64,000 nt of DNA from Rhodobiaceae bacterium (GCA_020441905.1 JAGRLG010000046.1:21587-85586), one strand, 5' to 3'; positions 42,839 through 53,357 are shown, counted from the first letter of the stretch. The notes: a model not told the origin generated them from the letters alone. Translations and numbers: made by a program.

Positions 42839-43996
42839 ATGGCGCAAGGCTGCGATTTTCTCATTGTCGGCGCCGGAATTGCCGGGGCCTCCCTTGGCTA
42901 TGAGCTGGCGCGCCGGGGAGGCAGCGTCGTGGTGCTGGAGCGTGAAAGCGCCGCCGGCTATCACACCACCGGGCGCTCGGCGGCGGCCTTTGCCGCCAGC
43001 TACGGCTCGCTTCTGGCGCGCCGGCTGACCGGGGCCAGCCGGACCTTTTTCGATTCTCCCCCAGATGGCTTTTGCGGCCATGCACTGCTGGCGCCGCGCG
43101 GCGTGCTGTTCGTCGCGTCGCCGGACCAGGAAGACGCGCTGGCCCGGTTGTCGGAGCAGATGGTTGCGGCGGGAAATGCCGGTGAGACGGTGGATGCGGC
43201 GGGGGCGGCGCGCCTGGTGCCGGTGCTGCGCAGGGACCAACTGCGCGGCGCCATTTTCGACCGCGCCAGCATGGATATCGACGTCCACGGCCTGCATCAC
43301 GGCTATCTCGCCGGTCTGCGCCGCGCCGGCGGGCGGCTGGCGCTCAATGCGGAAGTTCGCGCCATCGCGCGCGCGGGCGGCAGGTGGCAGGTGAGGACGC
43401 GCGATGGCGCCTTTGAAGCGCCGGTGCTTGTCAATGCCGCCGGGGCCTGGGGCGACGAGGTGGCGGCGCTGGCGGGCGCAGCGCCGGCCGGGCTGGTGCC
43501 GATGCGGCGCACCGCCTTCACCTTCGATCCCCCGCCAGGGATCGATCCCGGCCCCTGGCCGATGGTGGTGGATGCCAGCGAGAGCCTTTATTTCAAGCCC
43601 GATGCCGGGCGTATCCTGGCTTCGCCGGCTGACGAGACGGCAAGCCCGCCCTGCGACGCGCAGGCCGAGGAAATCGATATCGCCGTTGCCATGGAACGGC
43701 TGCAGGCCCTGACCACCCTGGCGCCGCGAACCATTGCCCACAAATGGGCGGGCCTGCGCACCTTTGCGCCCGACCGCTTGCCGGTGGCCGGTTTCGACGA
43801 CGGATGCGAGGGATTCTTCTGGCTGGTGGGGCAGGGCGGCACCGGAATCCAGATGGCGCCGGCGCTGGCAAGGCTTGGCGCCGCGCTGGCTTGCGGCGAG
43901 GAACTGCCCGTCGATCTCGCCGCGCTGGGCGTCGATGAGCGCGAGTTGTCGGCGGGGCGTGCGGCGCTGTGCCGCGCTGGGCCAGCCGGCCGCTAG
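42839..43996 (+). CDS. FAD-dependent oxidoreductase (DAO/DadA-like)
   Basis: 385 aa. The dinucleotide-binding motif is FLIVGAGIAGASLGYELARRG. The DAO family C-terminal motif has the FAD-contact GLRTFAPDRLPVAGFDDGCEGFFWLVGQGGTG, split here only by normal residues. Members oxidise amines or D-/N-methyl amino acids. It follows livM by 41 bases and may be co-transcribed, which would suit uptake plus oxidation of an amino compound. Substrate not assigned. Confidence 0.85.
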   Translation: MAQGCDFLIVGAGIAGASLGYELARRGGSVVVLERESAAGYHTTGRSAAAFAASYGSLLARRLTGASRTFFDSPPDGFCGHALLAPRGVLFVASPDQEDALARLSEQMVAAGNAGETVDAAGAARLVPVLRRDQLRGAIFDRASMDIDVHGLHHGYLAGLRRAGGRLALNAEVRAIARAGGRWQVRTRDGAFEAPVLVNAAGAWGDEVAALAGAAPAGLVPMRRTAFTFDPPPGIDPGPWPMVVDASESLYFKPDAGRILASPADETASPPCDAQAEEIDIAVAMERLQALTTLAPRTIAHKWAGLRTFAPDRLPVAGFDDGCEGFFWLVGQGGTGIQMAPALARLGAALACGEELPVDLAALGVDERELSAGRAALCRAGPAGR

Positions 43997-44065
43997 CTCC
44001 AATGTATTAGAGACGGATAAATTACGCTGAAGGAATTTGGCGGGCGAAGAAAAGGGGGGAGAGCT

Positions 44066-45226
44066 ATGACCGGCCGATCATCTCTTGCTTGGCGCCATGC
44101 GGTAATGGCGTTTGGCTGCGCGGTGATGCTGGCAAGTGCCGGAGGCGCCCTGGCGCAAGAGACGGCGGAGCAGAAGGGCGGCGGCCAAGCTTCGCCCGCC
44201 GGGGAACAGATGATCCCGGCCTCGCGCATCCCCTTCTTTGCCGACTGGGCGAAATCGCCCCATGCCAGGGCCGACGCGGAAGCCTTCAATCACTGGAACA
44301 AGGACGGCAAGATCCCGGTGCAGTGCGCAGGCTGCCATTCGACGCCGGGCTTCCTCGATTTCGTCGGCGCCGATGGCTCGGCGCGGGGCAAGGTCGACAA
44401 GGAGGCGGCGACCGGCACGCTGATCTATTGCAGCGCCTGCCACAACGAGATGACGCGGGAACTGACAGCGGTCACCTTTCCCTCCGGTTTGCGGGTCGAG
44501 GATCTGGGCGCCAATGCGCGCTGCATGACCTGCCACCAGGGACGGGCGGCGGGCAGCGATGTCGACAAGGCGGTGGCCGGCATGGACCGCGACAAGGTTT
44601 CGCCCAAACTCGAATTCATCAATGTACACTATCGTGCCGCCGGGGCGACCCTGATGGGCAGCCTGGCGCGCGGGGCCTACGAATATGACGGCAAGAGCTA
44701 TGCCTCGCGCCGGCGCCATCCCGAACCGTTCAATCAATGCACCGGATGCCACGAGCTGCACACGGTGGCGCCGAAAGTCGGCGAGTGCGCGGCCTGCCAC
44801 AAGCAGGTGACGGACGCCGACTCGCTAAGGGCGATCCGGGAAAGCAGGATCGATCACGACGGCGACGGCGATGTCGGCGAGGGCATCGCGCGCGAGGTCG
44901 ATCAGCTCAACGCGCGCCTGCTGGTCGGCATCAAGGCCTATGCCAGGACAGTGGCGGGAAAGGCCATTGCCTATGATGCCAAGGCTTTCCCCTACTTTTT
45001 CAACGATGCCAATGGAAACGGCGTGGCCGACGCGGACGAGGCCAAGGTGCCCAACAAGTACAATGCCTGGACGCCGCGCCTGCTGAAAGCCGCCTATAAT
45101 TATCAGTTCGTGGCCAAGGACCCCGGCGCCTATGCCCACAACCCGGCCTATGTCCTCCAGATCCTCCACGACTCGCTGGAAGATATCGGCGCCGGCAACG
45201 GGCTGGGTCCGGTCACCCGGCCCTAG
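44066..45226 (+). CDS. Exported pentaheme c-type cytochrome
   Basis: 386 aa with a signal peptide (about 1-31, cleavage near ALA-QE). Five CxxCH motifs bind c-type hemes: CAGCH, CSACH, CMTCH, CTGCH and CAACH. Two Asp-rich loops, [11 protein letters not shown] and [12 protein letters not shown], look like EF-hand calcium sites. It should transfer electrons in the periplasm; partner and acceptor are unknown. A downstream formate/C1 gene set lies convergent, the stop codons sharing CTAG. Confidence 0.87.
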   Translation: MTGRSSLAWRHAVMAFGCAVMLASAGGALAQETAEQKGGGQASPAGEQMIPASRIPFFADWAKSPHARADAEAFNHWNKDGKIPVQCAGCHSTPGFLDFVGADGSARGKVDKEAATGTLIYCSACHNEMTRELTAVTFPSGLRVEDLGANARCMTCHQGRAAGSDVDKAVAGMDRDKVSPKLEFINVHYRAAGATLMGSLARGAYEYDGKSYASRRRHPEPFNQCTGCHELHTVAPKVGECAACHKQVTDADSLRAIRESRIDHDGDGDVGEGIAREVDQLNARLLVGIKAYARTVAGKAIAYDAKAFPYFFNDANGNGVADADEAKVPNKYNAWTPRLLKAAYNYQFVAKDPGAYAHNPAYVLQILHDSLEDIGAGNGLGPVTRP

Positions 45227-46899
45227 AACAGGCCTTCGATCTCGCCGTCGTCGTTGAGGCGGATATTGGCCGCCGACGGCACACGCGGCAGGCCCGGCAT
45301 GGTCATGATATTGCCGGTGATGGCGACGAGGAATTCGGCGCCGGCCGAAAGGCGGATTTCGCGCACCTTGACGACATGGCCGCTCGGCGCGCCCTTCAAG
45401 TTCGGGTCGGTGGAAAAGGAATATTGCGTCTTGGCCATGCAGACCGGGAACTTGCCGTAGCCAAGTTCCTCCAATTCCCTGAAACGGTCGCGCACGGTCT
45501 GGTCGGCAACCACCTCGCTGGCGCCATAAAGTTCGGTGGCGATGGTGGAGACCTTTTTCCATAGCGGCATGGCGTCGGGATAAAGGGTGCGGAAATCGGC
45601 CTTGCCCGATTCGCACAAGGCAACGACCTGGCGCGCCATCTCCTCGGTGCCGGCGCCGCCTTCGGCCCAATGGGTGCAGAGCACCGCCGCCGCGCCGCAG
45701 GCCTTCGCGGCCTCGCGCACCGCCTCAATCTCGGCCTCGCTGTCGCCGGAAAAGCGGTTGATGGCGACAAGCGCCGGAACCCCGAACTTGGCGACATTGG
45801 CGATATGGCGCGCAAGGTTGGCGCTGCCCTTTCTCACCGCGGCGACATTTTCTTCCGCCAGCCGGTCGCGGGCGATCCCGCCGTGCATCTTGAGCGCGCG
45901 CACGGTGGCGACAATGACCGCCGCCGCCGGTTTCAGCCCCGCCTTGCGGCACTTGATGTTGAAGAATTTTTCCGCCCCCAGGTCGGCGCCGAAACCGGCT
46001 TCGGTGACGACATAGTCGGCCAGCTTGAGCGCGGTTCGGGTGGCCAGCACGGAATTGCAGCCATGGGCGATATTGGCGAAGGGGCCGCCGTGGATGAAAG
46101 CCGGGCTGTGCTCCAGGGTCTGCACCAGATTGGGCATCAGCGCGTCTTTGAGCAGTACCGCCATGGCGCCGGCGGCCTCGATTTCGCGCGCGGTGACCGG
46201 GCGGCGGTCGCGGTTCTGGCCGATGACGATATTGCCGAGGCGGCGCTCGAGATCCTTCAGGTCGCTGGCGAGGCAGAAGATGGCCATGACTTCCGAGGCC
46301 ACCGTTATGTCGAAGCTGTCCTCGCGGGGAAAGCCGTTGGCGACGCCGCCCAGGGAGTTGACGATGGCGCGCAAGGCGCGGTCGTTCATGTCAAGGACGC
46401 GCTTCCAGGAAATACGGCGCTGGTCGAGGCCGCAGCCGTTTCCCCAATAGATATGATTGTCGATGAGGGCGGCGAGCAGATTGTTGGCCGAGGTGATGGC
46501 GTGGAAGTCGCCGGTGAAATGGAGATTGATGTCCTCCATCGGCACCACCTGGGCGTGGCCGCCGCCGGCCGCCCCGCCCTTCATGCCGAAACAGGGGCCG
46601 AGCGAGGGCTCGCGGATGCAGATCATCGCGCGTTTGCCGATGCGGTTGAGGCCATCGCCGAGGCCGACCGTGGTCGTGGTCTTGCCCTCGCCGGCGGGAG
46701 TCGGCGTGATCGCGGTGACCAGCACCAGATGACCATCGGGCCGCGGCGCCAGGCTTTCGATAAAGGAAAAGGCGAGCTTGGCCTTGTGCGGTCCGTAATG
46801 CAGCAGGGCAGTGGATGGAATGCCGAGCCTTTCGCCGATCTCGTCAATCGGCTTCATCTTCGCCGCGCGGGCGATCTCAATGTCGCTTCTGACGGGCAT
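45223..46899 (-). CDS. fhs: Formate-tetrahydrofolate ligase
   Basis: 558 aa from ATG 46899 (GGAGGGGAA just upstream). ATP-dependent formation of 10-formyl-THF from formate. Motifs: P-loop [55 protein letters not shown] in the substrate region (read in parts), and FADIGCG-type [17 protein letters not shown]. Length is normal. Divergent from the NAD-linked formate dehydrogenase genes, so formate is handled from both sides. A possible structured leader precedes it. Confidence 0.95.
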   Translation of the reverse strand: MPVRSDIEIARAAKMKPIDEIGERLGIPSTALLHYGPHKAKLAFSFIESLAPRPDGHLVLVTAITPTPAGEGKTTTTVGLGDGLNRIGKRAMICIREPSLGPCFGMKGGAAGGGHAQVVPMEDINLHFTGDFHAITSANNLLAALIDNHIYWGNGCGLDQRRISWKRVLDMNDRALRAIVNSLGGVANGFPREDSFDITVASEVMAIFCLASDLKDLERRLGNIVIGQNRDRRPVTAREIEAAGAMAVLLKDALMPNLVQTLEHSPAFIHGGPFANIAHGCNSVLATRTALKLADYVVTEAGFGADLGAEKFFNIKCRKAGLKPAAAVIVATVRALKMHGGIARDRLAEENVAAVRKGSANLARHIANVAKFGVPALVAINRFSGDSEAEIEAVREAAKACGAAAVLCTHWAEGGAGTEEMARQVVALCESGKADFRTLYPDAMPLWKKVSTIATELYGASEVVADQTVRDRFRELEELGYGKFPVCMAKTQYSFSTDPNLKGAPSGHVVKVREIRLSAGAEFLVAITGNIMTMPGLPRVPSAANIRLNDDGEIEGLF

Positions 46900-46900
46900 T

Positions 46901-47040
46901 TCCCCTCCGGCCGGGTTCTGGACTTCGCCTCTGCGGGCGCTTGGTGCACGCATAAGTGTATGTTCGCGGTGGCGGGTAATCTCCCATATTCGGTCCCACC
47001 GGCTTCCCCTCGCAAAAGTGGGCGACCCAAGTTGCCTTGA
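46901..47040 (-). ncRNA. Possible structured leader (cobalamin-riboswitch-like) of fhs
   Basis: Read toward fhs, three segments resemble conserved cobalamin riboswitch blocks in the right order: GGGGAAGCCGGTG (46997-47009), CCCGCCACCGCGA (46964-46976) and AGTCCAGAACCCGGCC (46909-46924), the last just before the ribosome site. Spacing is shorter than usual and P3 pairing is imperfect. I checked by eye only; a THF, ZTP or unknown leader, or chance, remains possible. The rest of the 305-base gap to the FDH genes shows no other feature. Confidence 0.3.
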
Positions 47041-47204
47041 GTGGGCGCGCGGGTCCATACCCGCCCCCGCCCCCGCCTCGCCCGTCCTGTAAAAAGGGTT
47101 CGGTCAAATCGGGGTATGCGGACAGGCCGGCGCCCGGTAATTTTTCAAAAGCCGCACGCGAGACATTGTCGCGGGGGCATGATGCAGGCTATTGATTTGG
47201 GGTC

Positions 47205-48911
47205 ATGAACCATATTCCGAGCGAGCCGCCGCGACGGCAAATTCATCCAGGATCCGGCCGCCGCAAGGCCCCGGTCTATCCAAAGGGCCGCCTTTTGCAG
47301 GCCAGCGAATTGGACGCGGTGCGCGCCCTGCTCGGCGATCGGCCGCGCCGCCGCGACCTCCTGATCGAATATCTGCACCTGATCCAGGACGCCGAGGGCT
47401 GCCTGCCGGCGGGGCTGCTGCACGGCCTGGCCCAGGAAATGCGGCTGCCGATGGCCGAGGTTTATGAAGTCGCCTCGTTCTATGCCCATTTCGATATCGT
47501 CGGCGACGGCGAAAGGCGGCCGGCGCCGGTGACGGTACGAGTCTGCGAGTCCTTGTCCTGCATGCTGGCGGGCGCCGAAAAGCTCATCGCGGCGGTCGAG
47601 CAGATCGGCATCGAGGGCGTGCGCGTGGTGCGCGCGCCCTGCATGGGGCGCTGCGCCAGCGCGCCGGTGGCCGAGGTCGGCCACGCCCATGTCGATCATG
47701 CCAGCGCGCAAAAGATTTCCGATGTGGTCGCAAGCGGCGATTTCAGGCCAGGCATCCCGGCCTATCAGGATCTCGACGCCTATCTGGCGGCGGGCGGCTA
47801 CACGCAGCTGCGCGCCTGCCTTGGCGGCGAGCTCGCGCTCGGCAGGGTGATCGAGGAATTGTCCGATGGCGGCCTGCTCGGGCTTGGCGGCGCCGGATTC
47901 CCGACCGGGCGCAAATGGCAGCTGGTGCGCCAGGCGCCGGGCCCCCGGCTGATGGTGGTCAATGGTGATGAGGGCGAGCCGGGAACCTTCAAGGACCGCC
48001 ACTACCTGGAAAGCGAGCCGCACAAATTCCTCGAGGGGCTGCTGATCGGTGCCTGGGCGGTGGAGGCGGAGGCCGTCTATATCTACTTGCGCGACGAGTA
48101 CCCTTCCGCGCGCGAGATTCTCTTGAAGGAGATCGCTCGTATCGAGGCGGCGGGCCTTGCCGGCCATACCAGGATCGAGCTGCGCCGCGGCGCCGGCGCC
48201 TATATCTGCGGCGAGGAATCGGCGATGATCGAATCGATCGAGGGCAAGCGCGGCCTGCCGCGCCATCGCCCGCCCTATGTGGCGGAAGTCGGCCTGTTCG
48301 GCCGTCCGACGCTGGTCAACAATGTCGAGACGCTGTTCTGGATTCCCGAAATCCTGGGCAAGGGCGCGGCCTGGTTCGCCGGCCAAGGGCTGAATGGCGC
48401 CAAGGGCTTGCGCTCCTTTTCGGTGTCCGGCCGGGTCGCATCGCCTGGTGTCAAGCTGGCGCCGGCGGGCATCACGACGCGGGCGCTGATCGAGCAGCAT
48501 TGCGGCGGCATGGCCGAGGGCCACCAATTTCGTGCCTTCCTGCCCGGCGGGGCCTCGGGGGGCATATTGCCGGTTGCCATGGCCGATATCCCGCTCGATT
48601 TCGGCACGCTGGAAAAACACGGCTCCTTTGTCGGCAGCCACGCCGTTGTCATCCTGTCGGACAAGGACGATCTGAAGCAGGTGGCGCGCAACCTGATGGC
48701 CTTTTTCGAGGACGAAAGCTGCGGCCAGTGCACGCCATGCCGCGAGGGCACGGCCAAGGCCTCGATGCTGATGGCAGGCGGGGATTGGGACCGCGGGCTG
48801 CTGGAGGATCTGGGCCAGGTGATGCGCGACGCCTCGATCTGCGGCCTCGGCCAGGCGGCGCCCAATCCGCTCTTGAGCCTGTTGCGGCATTTCCCGGAGG
48901 AGCTGGCATGA
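47205..48911 (+). CDS. fdhB: NAD-dependent formate dehydrogenase beta subunit, NuoE-NuoF fusion
   Basis: 568 aa. N-terminal about 30-160 is NuoE/FdsG-like with 2Fe-2S cysteines (CESLSC near 115 and APCMGRC). Residues 190-540 are NuoF/FdsB-like: NAD/FMN site GLLGLGGAGFPTGRKW, GDEGEPGTFKDR, GAGAYICGEESAMIESIEG, and a 4Fe-4S site ESCGQCTPCREG. FDH1 of Methylobacterium has the same fusion. Function: passes electrons from the alpha subunit to NAD+. Overlaps the alpha gene (ATGA at 48908). Confidence 0.93.
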   Translation: MNHIPSEPPRRQIHPGSGRRKAPVYPKGRLLQASELDAVRALLGDRPRRRDLLIEYLHLIQDAEGCLPAGLLHGLAQEMRLPMAEVYEVASFYAHFDIVGDGERRPAPVTVRVCESLSCMLAGAEKLIAAVEQIGIEGVRVVRAPCMGRCASAPVAEVGHAHVDHASAQKISDVVASGDFRPGIPAYQDLDAYLAAGGYTQLRACLGGELALGRVIEELSDGGLLGLGGAGFPTGRKWQLVRQAPGPRLMVVNGDEGEPGTFKDRHYLESEPHKFLEGLLIGAWAVEAEAVYIYLRDEYPSAREILLKEIARIEAAGLAGHTRIELRRGAGAYICGEESAMIESIEGKRGLPRHRPPYVAEVGLFGRPTLVNNVETLFWIPEILGKGAAWFAGQGLNGAKGLRSFSVSGRVASPGVKLAPAGITTRALIEQHCGGMAEGHQFRAFLPGGASGGILPVAMADIPLDFGTLEKHGSFVGSHAVVILSDKDDLKQVARNLMAFFEDESCGQCTPCREGTAKASMLMAGGDWDRGLLEDLGQVMRDASICGLGQAAPNPLLSLLRHFPEELA

Positions 48912-51682
48912 GCGGCCCCATCCGTTTTGAACTCGATGGCCGAATCGTTACCGCGCAACAGAACGAAACCATCTGGCAGGTGGCGGAGCGCGAGGGCGTT
49001 GCCATTCCCCATCTGTGCTGGCAGCCGGAACCGGGCTATCGCGCCGACGGCAATTGCCGCGCCTGCATGGTGGAGATCGAGGGCGAACGCACGCTGGCCG
49101 CGTCCTGCGTGCGCAAGCCCGCCGAGGGCATGAAGGTAAGGACGGCATCCGAGCGGGCGGAAAAGTCGCGCGAGATGGTGTTCGAACTGCTCATCGCCGA
49201 CCAGCCGGCACGGGAAAGCTGCCATGATCCGGACTCCAAATTCTGGTCCTGGGTCGAGGCCATGGGGATTTCGGGAACCTCGCGCTTTCCGGCCGGCGAC
49301 AAGCCCGCCGCCGATACCAGCCATGGCGCCATAGCGGTCAATCTCGATGCCTGCATTAATTGCAATTTGTGCGTGCGCGCCTGCCGCGAGGTCCAGGTCA
49401 ACGATGTCATCGGCATGGCGGGACGGGGCGCCGGCGCCAAGGTGATCTTCGATTTCGATGTCGCGATGGGGGCCTCGACCTGCGTCGCCTGCGGCGAATG
49501 CGTGCAGATCTGCCCAACCGGAGCGCTGATGGAATCGGCGCTGCTCGACGAGGCCGGAAAGCGGGTGCGCTTTGCCGACCGCTCGGTCGACACGCTGTGC
49601 CCCTATTGCGGGGTGGGGTGCCAGACCAGGGTTCATGTCGAAAAGGATGAAATCCTCTATATCGACGGGCGCAACGGCCCGGCCAACGAGAACCGGCTCT
49701 GCGTCAAGGGCCGTTTCGGCTTCGATTACGTCGCCCATCGCCATCGCCTGACCAAGCCGCTGATCCGGCGCGAGGATGCGCCCAAGTCCGGCGATGCCCA
49801 GGTCGATCCCGCCAATCCCTGGACCCATTTCCGCGAGGCAAGCTGGGACGAGGCGCTGGATCTCGCCGCCTCGGGGCTAAAGCAGATCTGGCGCGAAAAG
49901 GGCGGCAAGGGACTGGCCGGCTTCGGCTCGGCCAAGTGCTCCAACGAGGAAGCCTATCTGTTCCAGAAGCTGATCCGCCAGGGCTTCGGCACCAACAATG
50001 TCGATCACTGCACCAGGCTGTGCCATGCCTCCTCGGTGGCGGCGCTGATGGAGGGCATCGGCTCGGGCGCGGTCACCGCGCCGTTTTCGGCCGCCGCCGA
50101 TGCCGACTGCATCATCGTCATCGGCGCCCGGCCGGGGCAGAACCACCCCGTCGCCGCGAGCTATATCAAGCAGGCGGTCAAGCGCGGGGCCACGCTGATC
50201 GTCATGGATCCGCGCGGCCAGGCGCTGTCGCGCTACGCTACCCACAATCTGCGCTTCACGCCGGGCACCGATGTCGCGCTTCTCAACGCCATGCTCCATG
50301 TCATCGTCACCGAGAAACTCTATGACCAGCAATATGTCCAGGCCCAGACGGAAGACTTCGACAAGCTGGCGGTCAGTGTGACGGACTATGCGCCGGAAAA
50401 GATGGCGGAGCTTTGCGGCATCGACGCCGATACCATCCGCGCCGTGGCGCGCAAATATGCCAGCTCGCCAGCCTCGATCATCTTCTGGGGCATGGGCGTG
50501 TCGCAGCATACCCATGGCACCGACAATGCGCGCTGCCTGATCGCGCTGGCCCTGATCACCGGCCAGGTCGGGCGCCCCGGCACCGGGCTGCATCCGCTGC
50601 GCGGCCAGAACAATGTGCAGGGGGCGTCCGATGCCGGGTTGATCCCGATGTTCTATCCCGACTACAAGCCGGTGGAGAGCGCCGAGATGCAGGCGCATTA
50701 TCGCGATTTCTGGGGCGGCGAGCTTGATCCGGCGCGCGGCCTCACCGTGGTCGAGATCATGGATGCGATCCATCGCGGCGAGATCGAGGGCATGTATGTC
50801 ATGGGCGAGAATCCGGCGATGTCGGACCCCGACCAGAACCATGCCCGGGCCGCGCTGGCCAGGCTGAAACATCTTGTGGTGCAGGATATTTTCCTCACCG
50901 AAACCGCCTTTCACGCCGATGTCGTGCTGCCGGCCTCGGCCCACGCGGAAAAATGGGGTACTTTCACCAATACCAACCGTCAGGTGCAGATGTCGCGCCC
51001 GGTGCGCCCGCTGCCCGGGCAGGCGCGCCAGGATTGGGAACTGGTGCAGGAAATGGCGCGGCGCATCGGCCTCGACTGGAATTACGACCATCCGCGCGAC
51101 GTGTTCGCCGAGATGACGCGTACCATGGCGTCGTTGAGGAATATCACCTGGCAGCGGCTGGAGGCGGAAGGCGCGGTGACCTATCCGTGCGAGGCGCCGG
51201 ACCAGCCGGGGCGCGAAATCATGTTCGGCGGGGGCTTTCCCACGGCGTCAGGGCGCGGCAGGCTGGTGGCGGCGGATCTTCGCGCCCCCGACGAGGTGCC
51301 GGATGCCGATTATCCGCTGGTGCTGACGACGGGGCGGCTGCTCGAACATTGGCATACCGGGGCAATGACCCGGCGCTCGGCGGCGCTCGACGCCCTGGAG
51401 CCGGAGGCGATCGCGTGCATGAACGCGGCCGAGATGGCGAGATTGAAGCTTGCCGCCGGCGATTTCGTCAAGGTGGTGACGCGGCGCGGGCAGGTCGAAC
51501 TCAAGGTGCGCCAGGACCGCGACGTGCCGGAGGGCATGGTCTTCGTGCCGTTCTGTTTTGCCGAGGCGGCGGCCAATTTTCTCACCAATCCGCAGCTCGA
51601 TCCCTTTGGCAAGATACCCGAATTCAAATATTGCGCCGCCCGCGTCGAACCGCTCGAAGGCGCCGGCACGGCCGCTGAATAA
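48908..51682 (+). CDS. fdhA: Molybdenum/tungsten formate dehydrogenase alpha subunit
   Basis: 924 aa. Oxidises formate to CO2. N-terminal 2Fe-2S (C37, C50, C53, C67), two 4Fe-4S (C149, C152, C155, C159; C192, C195, C198, C202), then the bis-MGD domain with a 4Fe-4S (C231, C234, C238, C265). The metal-ligand cysteine is C372 with H373 in HCTRLCH, as in Cys-type formate dehydrogenases. VLTTGRLLEHWHTG and the C-terminal dinucleotide-binding domain complete it. FDH1-like, soluble. No fdhD/mob gene is adjacent. Confidence 0.95.
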   Translation: MSGPIRFELDGRIVTAQQNETIWQVAEREGVAIPHLCWQPEPGYRADGNCRACMVEIEGERTLAASCVRKPAEGMKVRTASERAEKSREMVFELLIADQPARESCHDPDSKFWSWVEAMGISGTSRFPAGDKPAADTSHGAIAVNLDACINCNLCVRACREVQVNDVIGMAGRGAGAKVIFDFDVAMGASTCVACGECVQICPTGALMESALLDEAGKRVRFADRSVDTLCPYCGVGCQTRVHVEKDEILYIDGRNGPANENRLCVKGRFGFDYVAHRHRLTKPLIRREDAPKSGDAQVDPANPWTHFREASWDEALDLAASGLKQIWREKGGKGLAGFGSAKCSNEEAYLFQKLIRQGFGTNNVDHCTRLCHASSVAALMEGIGSGAVTAPFSAAADADCIIVIGARPGQNHPVAASYIKQAVKRGATLIVMDPRGQALSRYATHNLRFTPGTDVALLNAMLHVIVTEKLYDQQYVQAQTEDFDKLAVSVTDYAPEKMAELCGIDADTIRAVARKYASSPASIIFWGMGVSQHTHGTDNARCLIALALITGQVGRPGTGLHPLRGQNNVQGASDAGLIPMFYPDYKPVESAEMQAHYRDFWGGELDPARGLTVVEIMDAIHRGEIEGMYVMGENPAMSDPDQNHARAALARLKHLVVQDIFLTETAFHADVVLPASAHAEKWGTFTNTNRQVQMSRPVRPLPGQARQDWELVQEMARRIGLDWNYDHPRDVFAEMTRTMASLRNITWQRLEAEGAVTYPCEAPDQPGREIMFGGGFPTASGRGRLVAADLRAPDEVPDADYPLVLTTGRLLEHWHTGAMTRRSAALDALEPEAIACMNAAEMARLKLAAGDFVKVVTRRGQVELKVRQDRDVPEGMVFVPFCFAEAAANFLTNPQLDPFGKIPEFKYCAARVEPLEGAGTAAE

Positions 51683-52264
51683 TTATTTCAACATTGTTAT
51701 CGAATTTTATGTGTCAAGAGTTTGACAAATTCCAAGTTCGGGCTTATTCGGTTGACTCAACAACAAGAAGCGACGTGCTGCCGGGTTGCCGGAAACGCGG
51801 AACAGGATCAGTCAGGAGGCTGCCAGCCAGTTATTTCGGCTGAGGGCATTCCGGATCGAGATGGACCGCCAGGCAATCCGGGGTTTCACCGGGCGAATAT
51901 GGCGCTATTGCGAGCCGATATTTGCGCAAGGTGGATAAGCCAACATGCCGCTTCGATGCCGGACAGATATATTGGATGCCCGGACAACTTGACCGATTGA
52001 ATGCGGGCTTTTTTGGTGTCCCGGCGGTGCCAGTTGGTTGAATTTGAGCCTTCCGCGGCTCAAGACTTCCGAGCGCCGGACGCGGAGGCTGCCCGCAGAA
52101 CTCCTCCCCTTCGATCTTGGGACCGGGTCCCCCCCCTCTCGACCCGGTCCCAGTTTCCTTTTACCCCTTTTTGACGGAGCAGCTGGCCGGTTCGGACCGT
52201 TCGCGAGCCGGGGTCCTGCTTGGGGCCAGGCCGGGACGTGATCGGCGCCTCTCGCGGCGCGTGC
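51683..52264. other. Non-coding stretch between fdhA and korB terminator
   Basis: No supported gene in about 580 bases. The first 60 bases are AT-rich, and an inverted repeat TGTCAA-N4-TTGACA lies at 51712-51727, with arms reversed relative to an FNR box. Frames here are short, biased and without ribosome sites. Confidence 0.5.
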
Positions 52265-52298
52265 AAAAAATGCCGGCGCCCCGAGAGGCGCCGGCATT
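52265..52298 (-). terminator. Rho-independent terminator of the kor operon
   Basis: 12-bp perfect stem AATGCCGGCGCC / GGCGCCGGCATT (52269-52280, 52287-52298), loop CCGAGA. On the minus strand it runs into six T (A-run 52265-52270). It lies 46 bases past the korB stop. Confidence 0.9.
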
Positions 52299-52343
52299 GC
52301 CGATTTCTTGCGTTAAAGTCGCGGAATTACTTTTCAGCCGTGC

Positions 52344-53354
52344 TCAGGCGACGGCCCAGGTATGCCCGGAATTGAGCAACTGGCCGATCTTCTGTTCGAC
52401 CGAGGCGGTTTCGGCGCGATCCATGCGCGTGCGGGCCTCGAAAGTTTCGGCCTCGCGAGAATAAAGCACGCCGAGCGGCGACGGCATTCCGGGGATCGAA
52501 TCCAGCGTCGCCAGCATATTGGCCAGGGTCAGATTGTGCTCGTCATGAACGAGAAGCTGCGAGGCATCAACGCCGCCCTCGCCAAGGGAAACCGCCTTGG
52601 GACTCATGGTGGCGATGTCGAAGACCAGGCCCTTGTCGCGCTCGGCGCCCCAGATCATCGGTTCGCCGTGAACCAGCTTGAGGGTATTGTCCGGCGCCAG
52701 TTTCTTATTGCTCAGCTTGTCATAGACGCCATCGTTGAAAACGATGCAGTTCTGAAGGATCTCGACAAAGCCGGTGCCCTTGTGGGCATGGGCGCGCTTG
52801 AGGATGTCGCTGAGGTCCTTCTGCACGTCGACGGCGCGGGCAACGAAAGTGGCGCTGGCGCCGAGAGCGAAGCGGGCCGCGCGCACCGGCTCGTCGCGGG
52901 ACCCGGCGGGCGTGGTCGGCGAGCGGGTTCCGAGGCGTGAGGCGGGCGAGGTCTGACCCTTGGTAAGGCCGTAGATCTCGTTGTTGAACAGCAGGTAGAC
53001 GATATCGACATTGCGGCGCAGCACATGCAGCAGATGATTGCCGCCGATGGCCAGGGAGTCGCCGTCGCCGGCGACCAGCCAGGCGTCGAGGTCGGGGTTG
53101 GCCAGCTTGGCGCCGGTGGCAAAGGCTGCGCCCCGGCCATGGATGGTGTGGAAGCCGTAGGTTTCCATGTAATAGGGAAAGCGCGAAGCGCAGCCAATTC
53201 CGGAAAAGAACACGGTGTTGGCGGGGTCGGCCCCGTTGTCGGCCAAGGTCTTCTGCACGGCGCGCAGAATCGCATAGTCGCCGCAGCCCGGGCACCAGCG
53301 CACTTCCTGGTCGGATGCGTAATCCTTGGCGCCGAGTTTGGTCTGTAGGTTCAT
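52344..53354 (-). CDS. korB: 2-oxoglutarate:ferredoxin oxidoreductase beta subunit
   Basis: 336 aa. Binds thiamine diphosphate and, in many members, 4Fe-4S. EVRWCPGCGDYAILRAVQ is the start motif; TPP site GDGDSLAIGGNH with NNEIYGLTKGQTSP. Works with KorA, encoded just upstream in the same transcript (3-base spacing). In this reaction 2-oxoglutarate is oxidatively decarboxylated to succinyl-CoA, reducing ferredoxin. Other 2-oxoacids are possible substrates. Confidence 0.92.
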   Translation of the reverse strand: MNLQTKLGAKDYASDQEVRWCPGCGDYAILRAVQKTLADNGADPANTVFFSGIGCASRFPYYMETYGFHTIHGRGAAFATGAKLANPDLDAWLVAGDGDSLAIGGNHLLHVLRRNVDIVYLLFNNEIYGLTKGQTSPASRLGTRSPTTPAGSRDEPVRAARFALGASATFVARAVDVQKDLSDILKRAHAHKGTGFVEILQNCIVFNDGVYDKLSNKKLAPDNTLKLVHGEPMIWGAERDKGLVFDIATMSPKAVSLGEGGVDASQLLVHDEHNLTLANMLATLDSIPGMPSPLGVLYSREAETFEARTRMDRAETASVEQKIGQLLNSGHTWAVA

Positions 53355-53357
53355 GTC

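Noticed and set aside
51712..51727. FNR/FixK box
   Set aside because: Arms are TGTCAA-N4-TTGACA, the reverse orientation of the TTGAT-N4-ATCAA box, and no gene start is placed suitably downstream.
51722..52000. 92-codon frame after fdhA
   Set aside because: Needs a TTG start, lacks a Shine-Dalgarno site and shows no homology-like pattern.
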